Assembly (NCBI GenBank): GCA_027485535.1 | Contig: JAIXQV010000194.1 | Location: forward strand, 1-7,654 | DNA: 7,654 nt | Source: Oxalobacteraceae bacterium | Lineage (GTDB): Bacteria; Pseudomonadota; Gammaproteobacteria; Burkholderiales; Burkholderiaceae_D | Direction: 5' to 3' | Shown here: positions 1-5,390 of the stretch, one piece after another | Layout of the letters: every line of letters begins with the position of its first letter | Position numbering within the stretch: the stretch's first letter is position 1 | Position numbers and translations under genes: made by a program | Notes under the pieces: model-generated | The model's input: the letters and a program-made list of their open reading frames with translations, nothing else | Databases searched by the model: none | Told to the model about the DNA's origin: nothing

Positions 1-101
1 AGGTACAGCATCGCGGTCACAATCGGCGCAGTCAGCGTCTGCGTGGCCACCTTCCAGAATCGCAGCAGCTCTTTGTACAGCAGCGTACGAAAGCCTGTCA
101 T
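1..101 (-). CDS. ABC-2 type transporter permease, 5' part only (YadH-like)
   Basis: Only the first 33 codons are in the window; the gene continues past the left edge. The visible protein begins MTGFRTLLYKELLRFWKV and then enters a hydrophobic stretch (TAPIVTAMLY) that looks like the first membrane span. This amphipathic start followed by a helix is typical of ABC-2 permeases, and it resembles YadH-type proteins as I remember them. Its ATG (99-101) overlaps the TGA of the upstream ATPase gene in an ATGA junction, so the two are very probably translationally coupled and form one exporter with the ATPase as partner. The substrate cannot be told from sequence. The family call rests mainly on the neighbour, because little of the protein is visible. 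Confidence 0.8.
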   Translation of the reverse strand, partial: MTGFRTLLYKELLRFWKVATQTLTAPIVTAMLY

Positions 102-1009
102 TGTTCGGCTCCCATGATCTGAATGAATACATCTTCCAGATCAGCCTGATGCAACTGTAAATCCTCAATGACCAGACCCGCCTGACGAATCTGCGCGAGG
201 ATGTGCTCGACCTCGTCGTGATGTGTCACGCGTAGCGTGTACTGGCGTCCCGCAGCTAACTCATCGGGGTGTGACAGCAAGCGATGCAATTCAGTCGGCA
301 AACTTCCGGAAGCCAGACGCACCACCAGCTGCGAGCCGGAGATGCGCTTGAGCAGCGCCGCAGTCGAATCCAGCGCGACTACCGTACCCGCCTTCAGCAT
401 CGCGATACGGCTGCAAAGTGCCTGAGCTTCTTCAAGGTAATGGGTGGTCAGCACCACGGTATGACCCTCGCGGTTGAGCCGTCCGATGAAACTCCAGAGC
501 GTCTGCCGCAACTCGACATCGACGCCTGCGGTTGGCTCATCCAGCATGATCACCGGCGGTTTGTGCACCAACGCCTGCGCCACCAATACGCGCCGCTTCA
601 TGCCACCCGACAGCGAACGCATATTGGCATCTGCTTTCGCGGTTAATCCCAGTTCATGAAGAATCTCGTCGATCCATGCATCATTGCCGGAGATACCGAA
701 GTAGCCGGATTGCATGCGCAGTGTCTCGCGCACGGTGAAGAACGGGTCGAACACCAGCTCCTGCGGCACCACACCGATCGCGCGACGCGCGGCGCGAAAA
801 TCATTCACCACATCATGCCCAAGGATGCTGACACGACCCTGGTCCGCACGGGCAAGCCCGGCAATGATCGAGATGAGTGTGGTCTTACCGGCGCCGTTCG
901 GGCCCAGCAGGCCGAAAAATTCGCCGGTTGCGATTTCTAGCGAGACGCCGTCGAGCGCTTGCAGTGCGCCGAAGCGTTTCTTGACTTGATCAATCCGGAT
1001 GGCAGCCAT
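98..1009 (-). CDS. ABC transporter ATP-binding protein (YadG-like, ABC-2 exporter)
   Basis: This is the nucleotide-binding subunit that powers the permease encoded next to it. From the ATG at 1009 the protein has 303 residues. Visible motifs are Walker A GPNGAGKT at 36-43, Q-loop glutamine at 83, signature LSGGMKRR at 133-140, Walker B VIMLDEP at 153-159 and the H-loop histidine at 190. A C-terminal extension of about 80 residues ends in LEDVFIQI, typical of the DrrA/CcmA-like exporter ATPases. Segments such as GVVPQE, GYFG and DEPTAGVDVELR match my memory of E. coli YadG closely. An in-frame TTG at 1045 would add 12 residues (RRASAPPFLAN), but they look non-homologous to the family. An AAGGA lies only two bases before that TTG, and no Shine-Dalgarno precedes the ATG. 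The gene follows mlaB after 81 bases, so it may share the mla transcript or have its own control. The transported substrate is unknown. Confidence 0.9.
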   Translation of the reverse strand: MAAIRIDQVKKRFGALQALDGVSLEIATGEFFGLLGPNGAGKTTLISIIAGLARADQGRVSILGHDVVNDFRAARRAIGVVPQELVFDPFFTVRETLRMQSGYFGISGNDAWIDEILHELGLTAKADANMRSLSGGMKRRVLVAQALVHKPPVIMLDEPTAGVDVELRQTLWSFIGRLNREGHTVVLTTHYLEEAQALCSRIAMLKAGTVVALDSTAALLKRISGSQLVVRLASGSLPTELHRLLSHPDELAAGRQYTLRVTHHDEVEHILAQIRQAGLVIEDLQLHQADLEDVFIQIMGAEQ

Positions 1010-1025
1010 ATTGGCGAGGAAGGGT

Positions 1026-1041
1026 GGCGCGCTAGCGCGCC
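1026..1041. repeat. Perfect 16-base palindrome upstream of the ABC ATPase start
   Basis: GGCGCGCTAGCGCGCC reads identically on both strands, with its centre about 25 bases before the ATG at 1009. In RNA it could fold as a six-pair GC stem with a CUAG loop, close enough to the start codon to hinder ribosome loading. As DNA it could be a dimeric protein site. If translation instead begins at the TTG at 1045, the palindrome is coding. The sequence fact is certain; any role is inference. Confidence 0.5.
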
Positions 1042-1067
1042 GCAAAGTCCTTGATTATAGGGGATTT

Positions 1068-1087
1068 ACCGCCGGAAACTCGGCGGC
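1068..1087 (-). other. GC-rich stem-loop just after mlaB
   Basis: Positions 1068-1074 pair with 1081-1087 (six GC pairs plus one G-U) around a six-base loop, starting four bases after the mlaB stop. In the minus-strand transcript no U-tract follows, so it is not a standard intrinsic terminator. It may protect the 3' end of the mla message or mark an attenuation or processing point before the ABC genes. A TATAAT hexamer follows at 1054-1059, but no acceptable -35 box is found 16-18 bases upstream of it. Confidence 0.45.
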
Positions 1088-1090
1088 AAC

Positions 1091-1348
1091 TTAGCGCGGC
1101 AGCAGTTGATCGACGCCGTAAAGCTTGGCCAAGCTTTCCAGCCCTGCCGGGAGCTGGGTGATGTGGAGCGTTTTACCCACCTTGGAAGACGCGCGCTGCC
1201 ACGCCAGCAGGGTAGCAACGGCCGCCGAATCAAAATGCTGACATGCGCCGAGGTCGATTTGGGTATCACCAGCTGCAATCGCTTGCAGCCCCTGCGCCAG
1301 CACCGTTTCTGCCTCGTTCATGGTCAAGCTGGTGGGCGCAAAAGGCAT
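1091..1348 (-). CDS. mlaB: MlaB, STAS-domain subunit of the phospholipid transporter
   Basis: MlaB is the small cytoplasmic STAS protein that binds MlaF and stabilises and activates the MlaFEDB complex. The 85-residue protein is a little shorter than the roughly 97 residues of E. coli MlaB. The central IDLGACQHFDSAAVATLLAW (about 31-50) is the usual STAS strand-loop-helix, with Asp40-Ser41 at the conserved turn where anti-sigma-antagonist relatives carry a phosphorylatable serine or threonine. The ATG at 1348 is separated by one base from the mlaC stop, consistent with coupling, and only a weak AAGAG precedes it. A second ATG at residue 10 is possible. It is the last mla gene; a hairpin follows its TAA. 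Position and fold together make the assignment firm, although STAS sequences alone are poorly diagnostic. Confidence 0.88.
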   Translation of the reverse strand: MPFAPTSLTMNEAETVLAQGLQAIAAGDTQIDLGACQHFDSAAVATLLAWQRASSKVGKTLHITQLPAGLESLAKLYGVDQLLPR

Positions 1349-1349
1349 G

Positions 1350-1994
1350 TCAGCTCTTGAGGATGGGTTTGGGCGGATTGGCGGAGAGTTGCCTGTTACG
1401 CTCGGCCAGAGCTTTGATCAGGCCATCGATCCCGCCTTTTTGAATTTCCGCAGCAAAGCTGTTGCGATAGGTTTGAACCAGCCAAGCGCCCAGGATGTTC
1501 ACATCGATGATTTTCCAGCCATTTGGCCCCTTCTCCAGCCGATAGTTCAGCTGAATCGGCTCGCCGCGAGACTGAATCACAGCCGTGCGAACCTCGACCT
1601 CGGTGTCATCGGGCGCAGCGCGCATCGGTTTGAACTCGAGCGTCTGATTACGGATTTGGGCAACCGCCCCGGCGTAGGTATAAATTAAGAGGGACTTGAA
1701 TTCATTAGTGAGCGCCTGCTGCTGTTCAGGGCTTGCCTCTCGCCAGTAGCGGCCAGCGGTGAGCTGCGTCATGCGCTGGAAATTCACATGGGGCAGCACT
1801 TTCGCGCGCACCACTTCCATGATTCGGTCTTGGTTACCCGACTGAACCTGCTTGTCGGTTTTTGCAATCGCGAGGACTTCCTCGCTAACCCGCTTAATGA
1901 GAACGTCAGGTGCCTCCTGAGCGTAGCCGTCGCCCACATGGAACGCGAAAGTGGCTGCCAGAAAAGCAAGTACTCGTTTCAACGATATCTTCAT
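1350..1994 (-). CDS. mlaC: MlaC, periplasmic phospholipid-binding shuttle protein
   Basis: MlaC is the soluble periplasmic carrier that moves phospholipid between the MlaA complex in the outer membrane and MlaD at the inner membrane. The 214-residue protein (E. coli about 211) begins with a signal peptide: basic MKISLKR, a hydrophobic core, and a probable cut after Ala25 (GYA|QEA). The mature part shows family features: the stretch GRYWREASPEQQQ at 81-93 and the C-terminal block with GPNGWKIIDVNILGAWLV at 156-173, followed by TYRNSF. It belongs to the Tol_Tol_Ttg2/MlaC family. The gene follows mlaA after 115 bases, the longest gap inside the operon, and no Shine-Dalgarno is visible before its ATG. 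An in-frame TGA lies two codons upstream, so the start cannot extend far. It abuts mlaB with one base between. Confidence 0.95.
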   Translation of the reverse strand: MKISLKRVLAFLAATFAFHVGDGYAQEAPDVLIKRVSEEVLAIAKTDKQVQSGNQDRIMEVVRAKVLPHVNFQRMTQLTAGRYWREASPEQQQALTNEFKSLLIYTYAGAVAQIRNQTLEFKPMRAAPDDTEVEVRTAVIQSRGEPIQLNYRLEKGPNGWKIIDVNILGAWLVQTYRNSFAAEIQKGGIDGLIKALAERNRQLSANPPKPILKS

Positions 1995-2109
1995 CGAGAG
2001 TCAGACCGGGTTCTGCGCTTGCACGCGGGAGGATATGAATGATAACCAAATCCTCAACAACAGGCTCGACATCCTTAAGCATTGCCTCTAATCAACGTTC
2101 AGGCGGCCA

Positions 2110-2814
2110 TTAAGGATCGGAATTGGCATCGTTCACCTTCGCCTCGCGTCGCTGAAAGTGCGCGTCGCGGACAAATTGGTAAGGGTCCAGCGCCACTTTC
2201 TCGATCATGTCGGTCGTGGGCAGCAAACGCGCCCGGTCATCAACCAGACGAACCGCTCGCAGCGAGTATTCCACGTCGGAGCGCGTCGACAAATTCAACG
2301 GATCGGCATACAGATCGAGTGGCTTCGCCAGCGCGTCTCTCATGGTACTCGGGCCGAACAGCGGCAACATGACATAGGGGCCAGGCTTCACGCCCCACAC
2401 ACCCAGCGTCTGCCCGAAATCTTCCTGATGCTTGGGAAGGCCAAGCTTGGTCGCAACATCCGCCAAGCCCGCAACACCAAACACGGTGTTGACCGCCACT
2501 CGACCGGTATCCTGAATACCTTCGCGCGGTTTACCTTGCAGAAAATTGTTTACAGCAGTCCATACATCAGCAAGATTGCCAAAGAAATTTCCAATGGTGG
2601 TCTGGATAAAGTCAGGCGCGTAGTTGGAATAGCCCTTGGCGACAGGCTTGAGTAGCACCTGATCGAATACCTGGTTGACCACGAATACCTTACGGTTGAG
2701 GTTTTCGTAGGGATCGCGCGGATCCGAGCGATCCGCCATCGGCGTCGCGCAAGCGCTTAAACACAAACAGAGCACGACTGCACCTCGCTGGTAGACGGTG
2801 TTGAGCGATCTCAT
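2110..2814 (-). CDS. mlaA: MlaA (VacJ), outer-membrane phospholipid-removing lipoprotein
   Basis: MlaA is an outer-membrane lipoprotein that forms a ring in the inner leaflet, withdraws mislocalised phospholipid from the outer leaflet and passes it to MlaC. The 234-residue protein has a lipoprotein signal with lipobox LSAC (19-22). Cys22 is the lipidation site, followed by Ala-Thr, not Asp, which fits outer-membrane sorting. Conserved blocks are DPYENLNRKVFVVNQVFD at 34-51, the segment with IGNFFGNLADVW at 74-85 and LPLFGPSTMRDA at 150-161. Length is close to E. coli MlaA (about 251). Its ATG overlaps the mlaD TGA (ATGA, 2811-2814), and AGGGAG lies seven bases upstream of the start. Being inside the mla operon differs from E. 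coli, where mlaA/vacJ stands alone. The porin partner is not encoded here. Confidence 0.95.
   Translation of the reverse strand: MRSLNTVYQRGAVVLCLCLSACATPMADRSDPRDPYENLNRKVFVVNQVFDQVLLKPVAKGYSNYAPDFIQTTIGNFFGNLADVWTAVNNFLQGKPREGIQDTGRVAVNTVFGVAGLADVATKLGLPKHQEDFGQTLGVWGVKPGPYVMLPLFGPSTMRDALAKPLDLYADPLNLSTRSDVEYSLRAVRLVDDRARLLPTTDMIEKVALDPYQFVRDAHFQRREAKVNDANSDP
2711..2734. repeat. 24-base near-palindrome inside mlaA
   Basis: GGATCGC (2711-2717) and GCGATCC (2728-2734) flank a central GGATCC (2720-2725), all sharing one dyad centre; only one symmetric pair of positions fails to match. It lies in the mlaA codons for the Asp/Arg-rich segment just after the lipidated cysteine (RSDPRDP). The repeated GAT codons with neighbouring CG bases explain part of the symmetry, so a role as an operator or RNA hairpin is only a possibility. 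Confidence 0.3.
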
Positions 2815-3287
2815 TTTTCTTCTCCCTTACTACCCTCAGCAGCTTTATTGAATAGAAATTGACTAATCAGATTCTCGAGCACGATCGCGGATTGCGTGCT
2901 CTTGATACGGTCACCTTCACCGAAGTTTTTTTCATCTGCACCAGGCTCAAGGCCAATGTACTGCTCCCCAAGCAAACCAGCAGTCAGAATTTTTGCTGAA
3001 CTGTCGCTCGGGAATTTCACATCAGCTTGCATGCGTATCGTGACAGTCGCTTGGAAAGTGCGGTCATCAAAACCGATCGACTCTACCCGTCCCACCACTA
3101 CGCCAGCGCTCTTAACCGGAGCACGCGGCTTCAGGCCGCCAATGTTATCGAAGCGTGCCACCAGCGTGTAACCCGGGCCAAAACTCATCGCACCAAGATT
3201 CCCGACTTTGAGCGCCAGAAACATGATCGCTGCCGCGCCGATTAGCACGAACAGACCGACCCACACGTCCAAGGATTTACGTTGCAT
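2811..3287 (-). CDS. mlaD: MlaD, MCE-domain periplasmic ring subunit
   Basis: MlaD anchors in the inner membrane, and six copies form a periplasmic ring through which lipid passes between MlaC and the MlaFE channel. The 158-residue protein has one N-terminal membrane helix (about 9-27) and one MCE domain (about 39-117) with the typical FDNIGGLKPRAPVKSAGVVVGRV (46-68, family consensus by eye) and the pore-loop region TAGLLGEQYIGLEPG (102-116). A helical tail follows (ENLISQFLF, 138-146). It is somewhat shorter than E. coli MlaD (183), mainly at the C-terminus. A GAGGA stands six bases before the ATG. It starts 12 bases after the mlaE stop and overlaps mlaA by ATGA. A single MCE domain with one anchor distinguishes it from the multi-domain PqiB and LetB. 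Confidence 0.95.
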   Translation of the reverse strand: MQRKSLDVWVGLFVLIGAAAIMFLALKVGNLGAMSFGPGYTLVARFDNIGGLKPRAPVKSAGVVVGRVESIGFDDRTFQATVTIRMQADVKFPSDSSAKILTAGLLGEQYIGLEPGADEKNFGEGDRIKSTQSAIVLENLISQFLFNKAAEGSKGEEK

Positions 3288-3299
3288 CCTTTTTCCTCT

Positions 3300-4076
3300 T
3301 CAAGAGAACATCAGTGCTGTCAGCAGAAAATCCAGCCACAGCACCATCAATGATCCAATCACGACCGTTCGCGTCGTTGCTCGCGCCACGCCCTCCGGGG
3401 TGGCGGCCGCTACATAGCCTTGGTACAGCGCGATGAACGTCACCGCCACGCCGAATACCACGCTCTTGAGCACGCCATTGCCGATGTCAGCCCATAACTC
3501 GACACCGCCTTGCATCTGCGACCAAAACGCACCCTCATCAACACCGATCAGCATGACACCAACCACATAACCACCCAGCACACCGACCGCCGAGAACACC
3601 GCCGCCAGCAGCGGCATCGCAATCACACCTGCCCAAAAGCGCGGCGCTAATACGCGCGTTAGTGGATCAACGGCCATCATCTCCATCGCCGCCAATTGCT
3701 CGGTGGCCTTCATCAGACCAATTTCTGCTGTTAGCGAGGTGCCAGCACGCCCTGCAAATAGCAGCGCTGTTACGACAGGTCCCAACTCGCGCACCAGTGA
3801 CAAAGCAACCAGCAGTCCGAGCGCCTGTTCCGAGCCATATTTGTTGAGTGTGTAATAGCCTTGCAGCCCAAGCACAAAACCGACAAACAAGCCGGACACC
3901 GCAATAATCACCAGCGAATAGTTGCCAATGAAATGTACCTGATCCGTGACCAGCCGGAAGCGCCGTAACAAGCCGCGACTCGCCACCAGCATTGCAGCAA
4001 AAGTTCGCAGCTGCAGCCCAAGGTTGGCGAGCCCACCCCGCACTTGACTACCAATACTGGCGAGCCAGTCGATCAT
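3300..4076 (-). CDS. mlaE: MlaE, inner-membrane permease of the phospholipid transporter
   Basis: MlaE is the membrane channel of the MlaFEDB complex; two copies hold lipid between them and connect MlaF to MlaD. The 258-residue protein is the usual length. Family landmarks are RELGPV at 96-101, GRAGTSLTAEIG at 109-120, TEQLAAMEMMAVDP at 125-138 (the coupling region facing the ATPase) and the C-terminal EGVARATTRTVV (228-239) before the last span. Hydrophobic spans lie near 53-73, 88-108, 147-175, 200-220 and 236-256. The ATG overlaps the mlaF TGA (ATGA, 4073-4076), and GAGGGG lies about seven bases upstream of it. The mlaD gene follows after 12 bases. This is a confident member of the MlaE/Ttg2B permease family. 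Confidence 0.96.
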   Translation of the reverse strand: MIDWLASIGSQVRGGLANLGLQLRTFAAMLVASRGLLRRFRLVTDQVHFIGNYSLVIIAVSGLFVGFVLGLQGYYTLNKYGSEQALGLLVALSLVRELGPVVTALLFAGRAGTSLTAEIGLMKATEQLAAMEMMAVDPLTRVLAPRFWAGVIAMPLLAAVFSAVGVLGGYVVGVMLIGVDEGAFWSQMQGGVELWADIGNGVLKSVVFGVAVTFIALYQGYVAAATPEGVARATTRTVVIGSLMVLWLDFLLTALMFS

Positions 4077-4906
4077 GACTCGCCCCCTCTGCCAAGCAGC
4101 TCATCAATCGGTCGTCCCGGGTAATGAAATGGTACCGGCCCGTCGGCCTGGGCATTTACGAACTGCTTCACATACGGATCAGACGAAGCGCGCATCGCTT
4201 CAGGCGTACCGTGGGCAACGATGCAGCCCTGCGACAGGAAATAGACGTAGTCAGCGATCAAGAAAGACTCGTTCACATCATGGGACACCACAATCGAGGT
4301 TGACCCCAGCGCATCATTGAGCTTACGGATCAGATTCGCCGTGACACCCATCGAGATCGGGTCAAGGCCCGCAAACGGCTCGTCGTACATGATCAACTGC
4401 GGATCCAGCGCAATCGCGCGGGCGAGCGCGACGCGTCGCGCCATCCCTCCTGAAATTTCGCTCGGCTTGAGTGCGGCGGCATTCGACAAGCCGACTGCGT
4501 GCAGCTTCATCAGCACCAGGTCACGGATCATCGAGGCCGGTAAAGTGGTGTGCTCGCGCAAAGGAAAGGCCACGTTGTCAAACACCGAGAGATCCGTGAA
4601 CAAGGCGCCGTGCTGGAACAGCATGCCCATACGGCGACGCAAGCGATACAAGCTGGGCTGATCCAGCGCAGCGACGTCTTGGCCGTCCACCGTAACGCGG
4701 CCAGACTGGGCCGTAATCTGTCCACCAATCAGCCGTAACACGGTGGTCTTGCCGGAACCGGAACCACCCATCACGGCGATCACCTTGCCGCGCTCGAATT
4801 GCATCGTGAGCCCGGCAAGAATTGGTCGCTCGTTGTAGCCGAAGTTCAGATCGCGGATATCGACGAGGTGAGACAAGAGGGCGCTCAAGGGGGAAGAAAC
4901 GTCCAT
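4073..4906 (-). CDS. mlaF: MlaF, ATPase of the phospholipid transporter
   Basis: MlaF hydrolyses ATP in the cytoplasm to drive lipid movement through MlaE and MlaD, and MlaB binds it. The 277-residue protein shows Walker A GGSGSGKT at 47-54, Q-loop Gln98, signature SGGMARR at 152-158, Walker B LIMYDEP at 171-177 and the H-loop His209. The C-terminal extension ending near PVPFHYPGRPIDELLG is typical of MlaF. The extension normally reaches over the neighbouring subunit and MlaB. The ATG at 4906 gives about 14 residues before the usual family start (VDIRDLNFGY). No Shine-Dalgarno is visible before it and no better in-frame start was found. It is the first mla gene, divergent from the secreted-protein gene at 5001, so its promoter should lie in the 94-base gap or within that gene. 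Confidence 0.95.
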   Translation of the reverse strand: MDVSSPLSALLSHLVDIRDLNFGYNERPILAGLTMQFERGKVIAVMGGSGSGKTTVLRLIGGQITAQSGRVTVDGQDVAALDQPSLYRLRRRMGMLFQHGALFTDLSVFDNVAFPLREHTTLPASMIRDLVLMKLHAVGLSNAAALKPSEISGGMARRVALARAIALDPQLIMYDEPFAGLDPISMGVTANLIRKLNDALGSTSIVVSHDVNESFLIADYVYFLSQGCIVAHGTPEAMRASSDPYVKQFVNAQADGPVPFHYPGRPIDELLGRGGES

Positions 4907-4922
4907 TGTAAAACATGCGCCT

Positions 4923-4961
4923 GAGTTAGCTCGGCGATCGTGGCTGCGGCTGCGCTAACTC
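4923..4961. promoter_or_regulatory. Inverted repeat in the divergent mlaF / secreted-protein region
   Basis: Arms GAGTTAGC (4923-4930) and GCTAACTC (4954-4961) are exact inverted copies separated by 23 bases. Their centres are 31 bases apart, close to three DNA turns, so both arms would face the same side of the helix. The spacer holds a CGATCG palindrome and a GGCTGC tandem pair. Placement between two divergent genes and just upstream of a plus-strand -10 candidate suggests an operator. A long-loop RNA hairpin is the alternative. The regulator is unknown. Confidence 0.4.
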
Positions 4962-4965
4962 GGGG

Positions 4966-4974
4966 TGGTATAAA
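4966..4974 (+). promoter_or_regulatory. Extended -10 promoter candidate for the secreted-protein/capA pair
   Basis: TGGTATAAA fits the extended -10 form (TGn followed by a hexamer, here TATAAA against TATAAT). No good -35 box lies 16-18 bases upstream, which extended -10 promoters can tolerate. Transcription would start near 4981, leaving a leader of about 20 bases before the ATG at 5001. The right arm of the inverted repeat sits just upstream, so a bound protein could block or assist polymerase. Confidence 0.4.
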
Positions 4975-5000
4975 CGCACAAACTTGGCTCCAATCACCGC

Positions 5001-5387
5001 ATGAAACTGACGCTACAGCTGCTGACGTTCCTATTTGGCATAGGTCATGCCGGCTTGGCAACGTCGCTCGAGATTACCTGTGACGCCGAATACGGCGGAA
5101 AAGCAGAGCGGGTTATCGTTCGACCGGCTGAGGATGTATTTGCTTTTCAATCGATCACCATCGAAAACCGCTTCCGTTTTCAGGCGCAATGGCTGACGCA
5201 GCGAAGTAAGCTGAAGACTTTTCTTTATGAGCGGCGCGGACGATCGTTTGTGTTACTGCATGCCGCCGAGTACCCTCTACCCACGGCCGCGTGCCCCAAA
5301 GAGGCTGTTGATTTCGGCTTGAACAAATTCTACGCGTCCGAGTTGGAGCGCGAAGTTTTTTACCAATGCCGAATGCACTGTGAGTAA
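5001..5387 (+). CDS. Secreted four-cysteine protein of unknown function
   Basis: I do not recognise a family. The 128-residue protein starts with a likely Sec signal peptide (MKLTLQLLTFLFGIGHAGLA), with cleavage probably after Ala17 or in the residues just following. The mature part has four cysteines (27, 98, 123, 127), enough for two disulfides in the periplasm. Alternating hydrophobic and polar residues around 36-88 suggest a small beta-rich domain, and the end carries a CRMHC pair. The ATG is the only usable start: an in-frame TAA lies at 4971 and no other start codon falls between. No clear Shine-Dalgarno is seen. The next gene, capA-like, begins three bases after the stop, so the two are almost certainly co-transcribed and may act together in the envelope. 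Its strand is opposite to all surrounding genes. That it is a real gene is well supported; its role is not. Confidence 0.78.
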   Translation: MKLTLQLLTFLFGIGHAGLATSLEITCDAEYGGKAERVIVRPAEDVFAFQSITIENRFRFQAQWLTQRSKLKTFLYERRGRSFVLLHAAEYPLPTAACPKEAVDFGLNKFYASELEREVFYQCRMHCE

Positions 5388-5390
5388 AGA

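Noticed and set aside
1054..1059. TATAAT as a stand-alone promoter for the ABC pair
   Set aside because: The hexamer is perfect, but there is no -35 match at 16-18 bases and no TGn extension, so I do not list it as its own promoter feature; it is noted within the junction finding.
2029..2055. GAGGAT / ATCCTC inverted repeat between mlaA and mlaC
   Set aside because: Six-base arms with a 15-base spacer are weak and readily expected by chance; no U-tract or promoter element accompanies them.
2158..2655. Open frame of 165 codons on the plus strand opposite mlaA
   Set aside because: It is antisense to a confidently identified gene, has no recognisable domain, and its openness follows from codon bias of mlaA.
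4905..4910. TACAAT as a -10 box for mlaF
   Set aside because: It overlaps the mlaF ATG, so transcription would start inside the gene, and no -35 box lies at the right distance.
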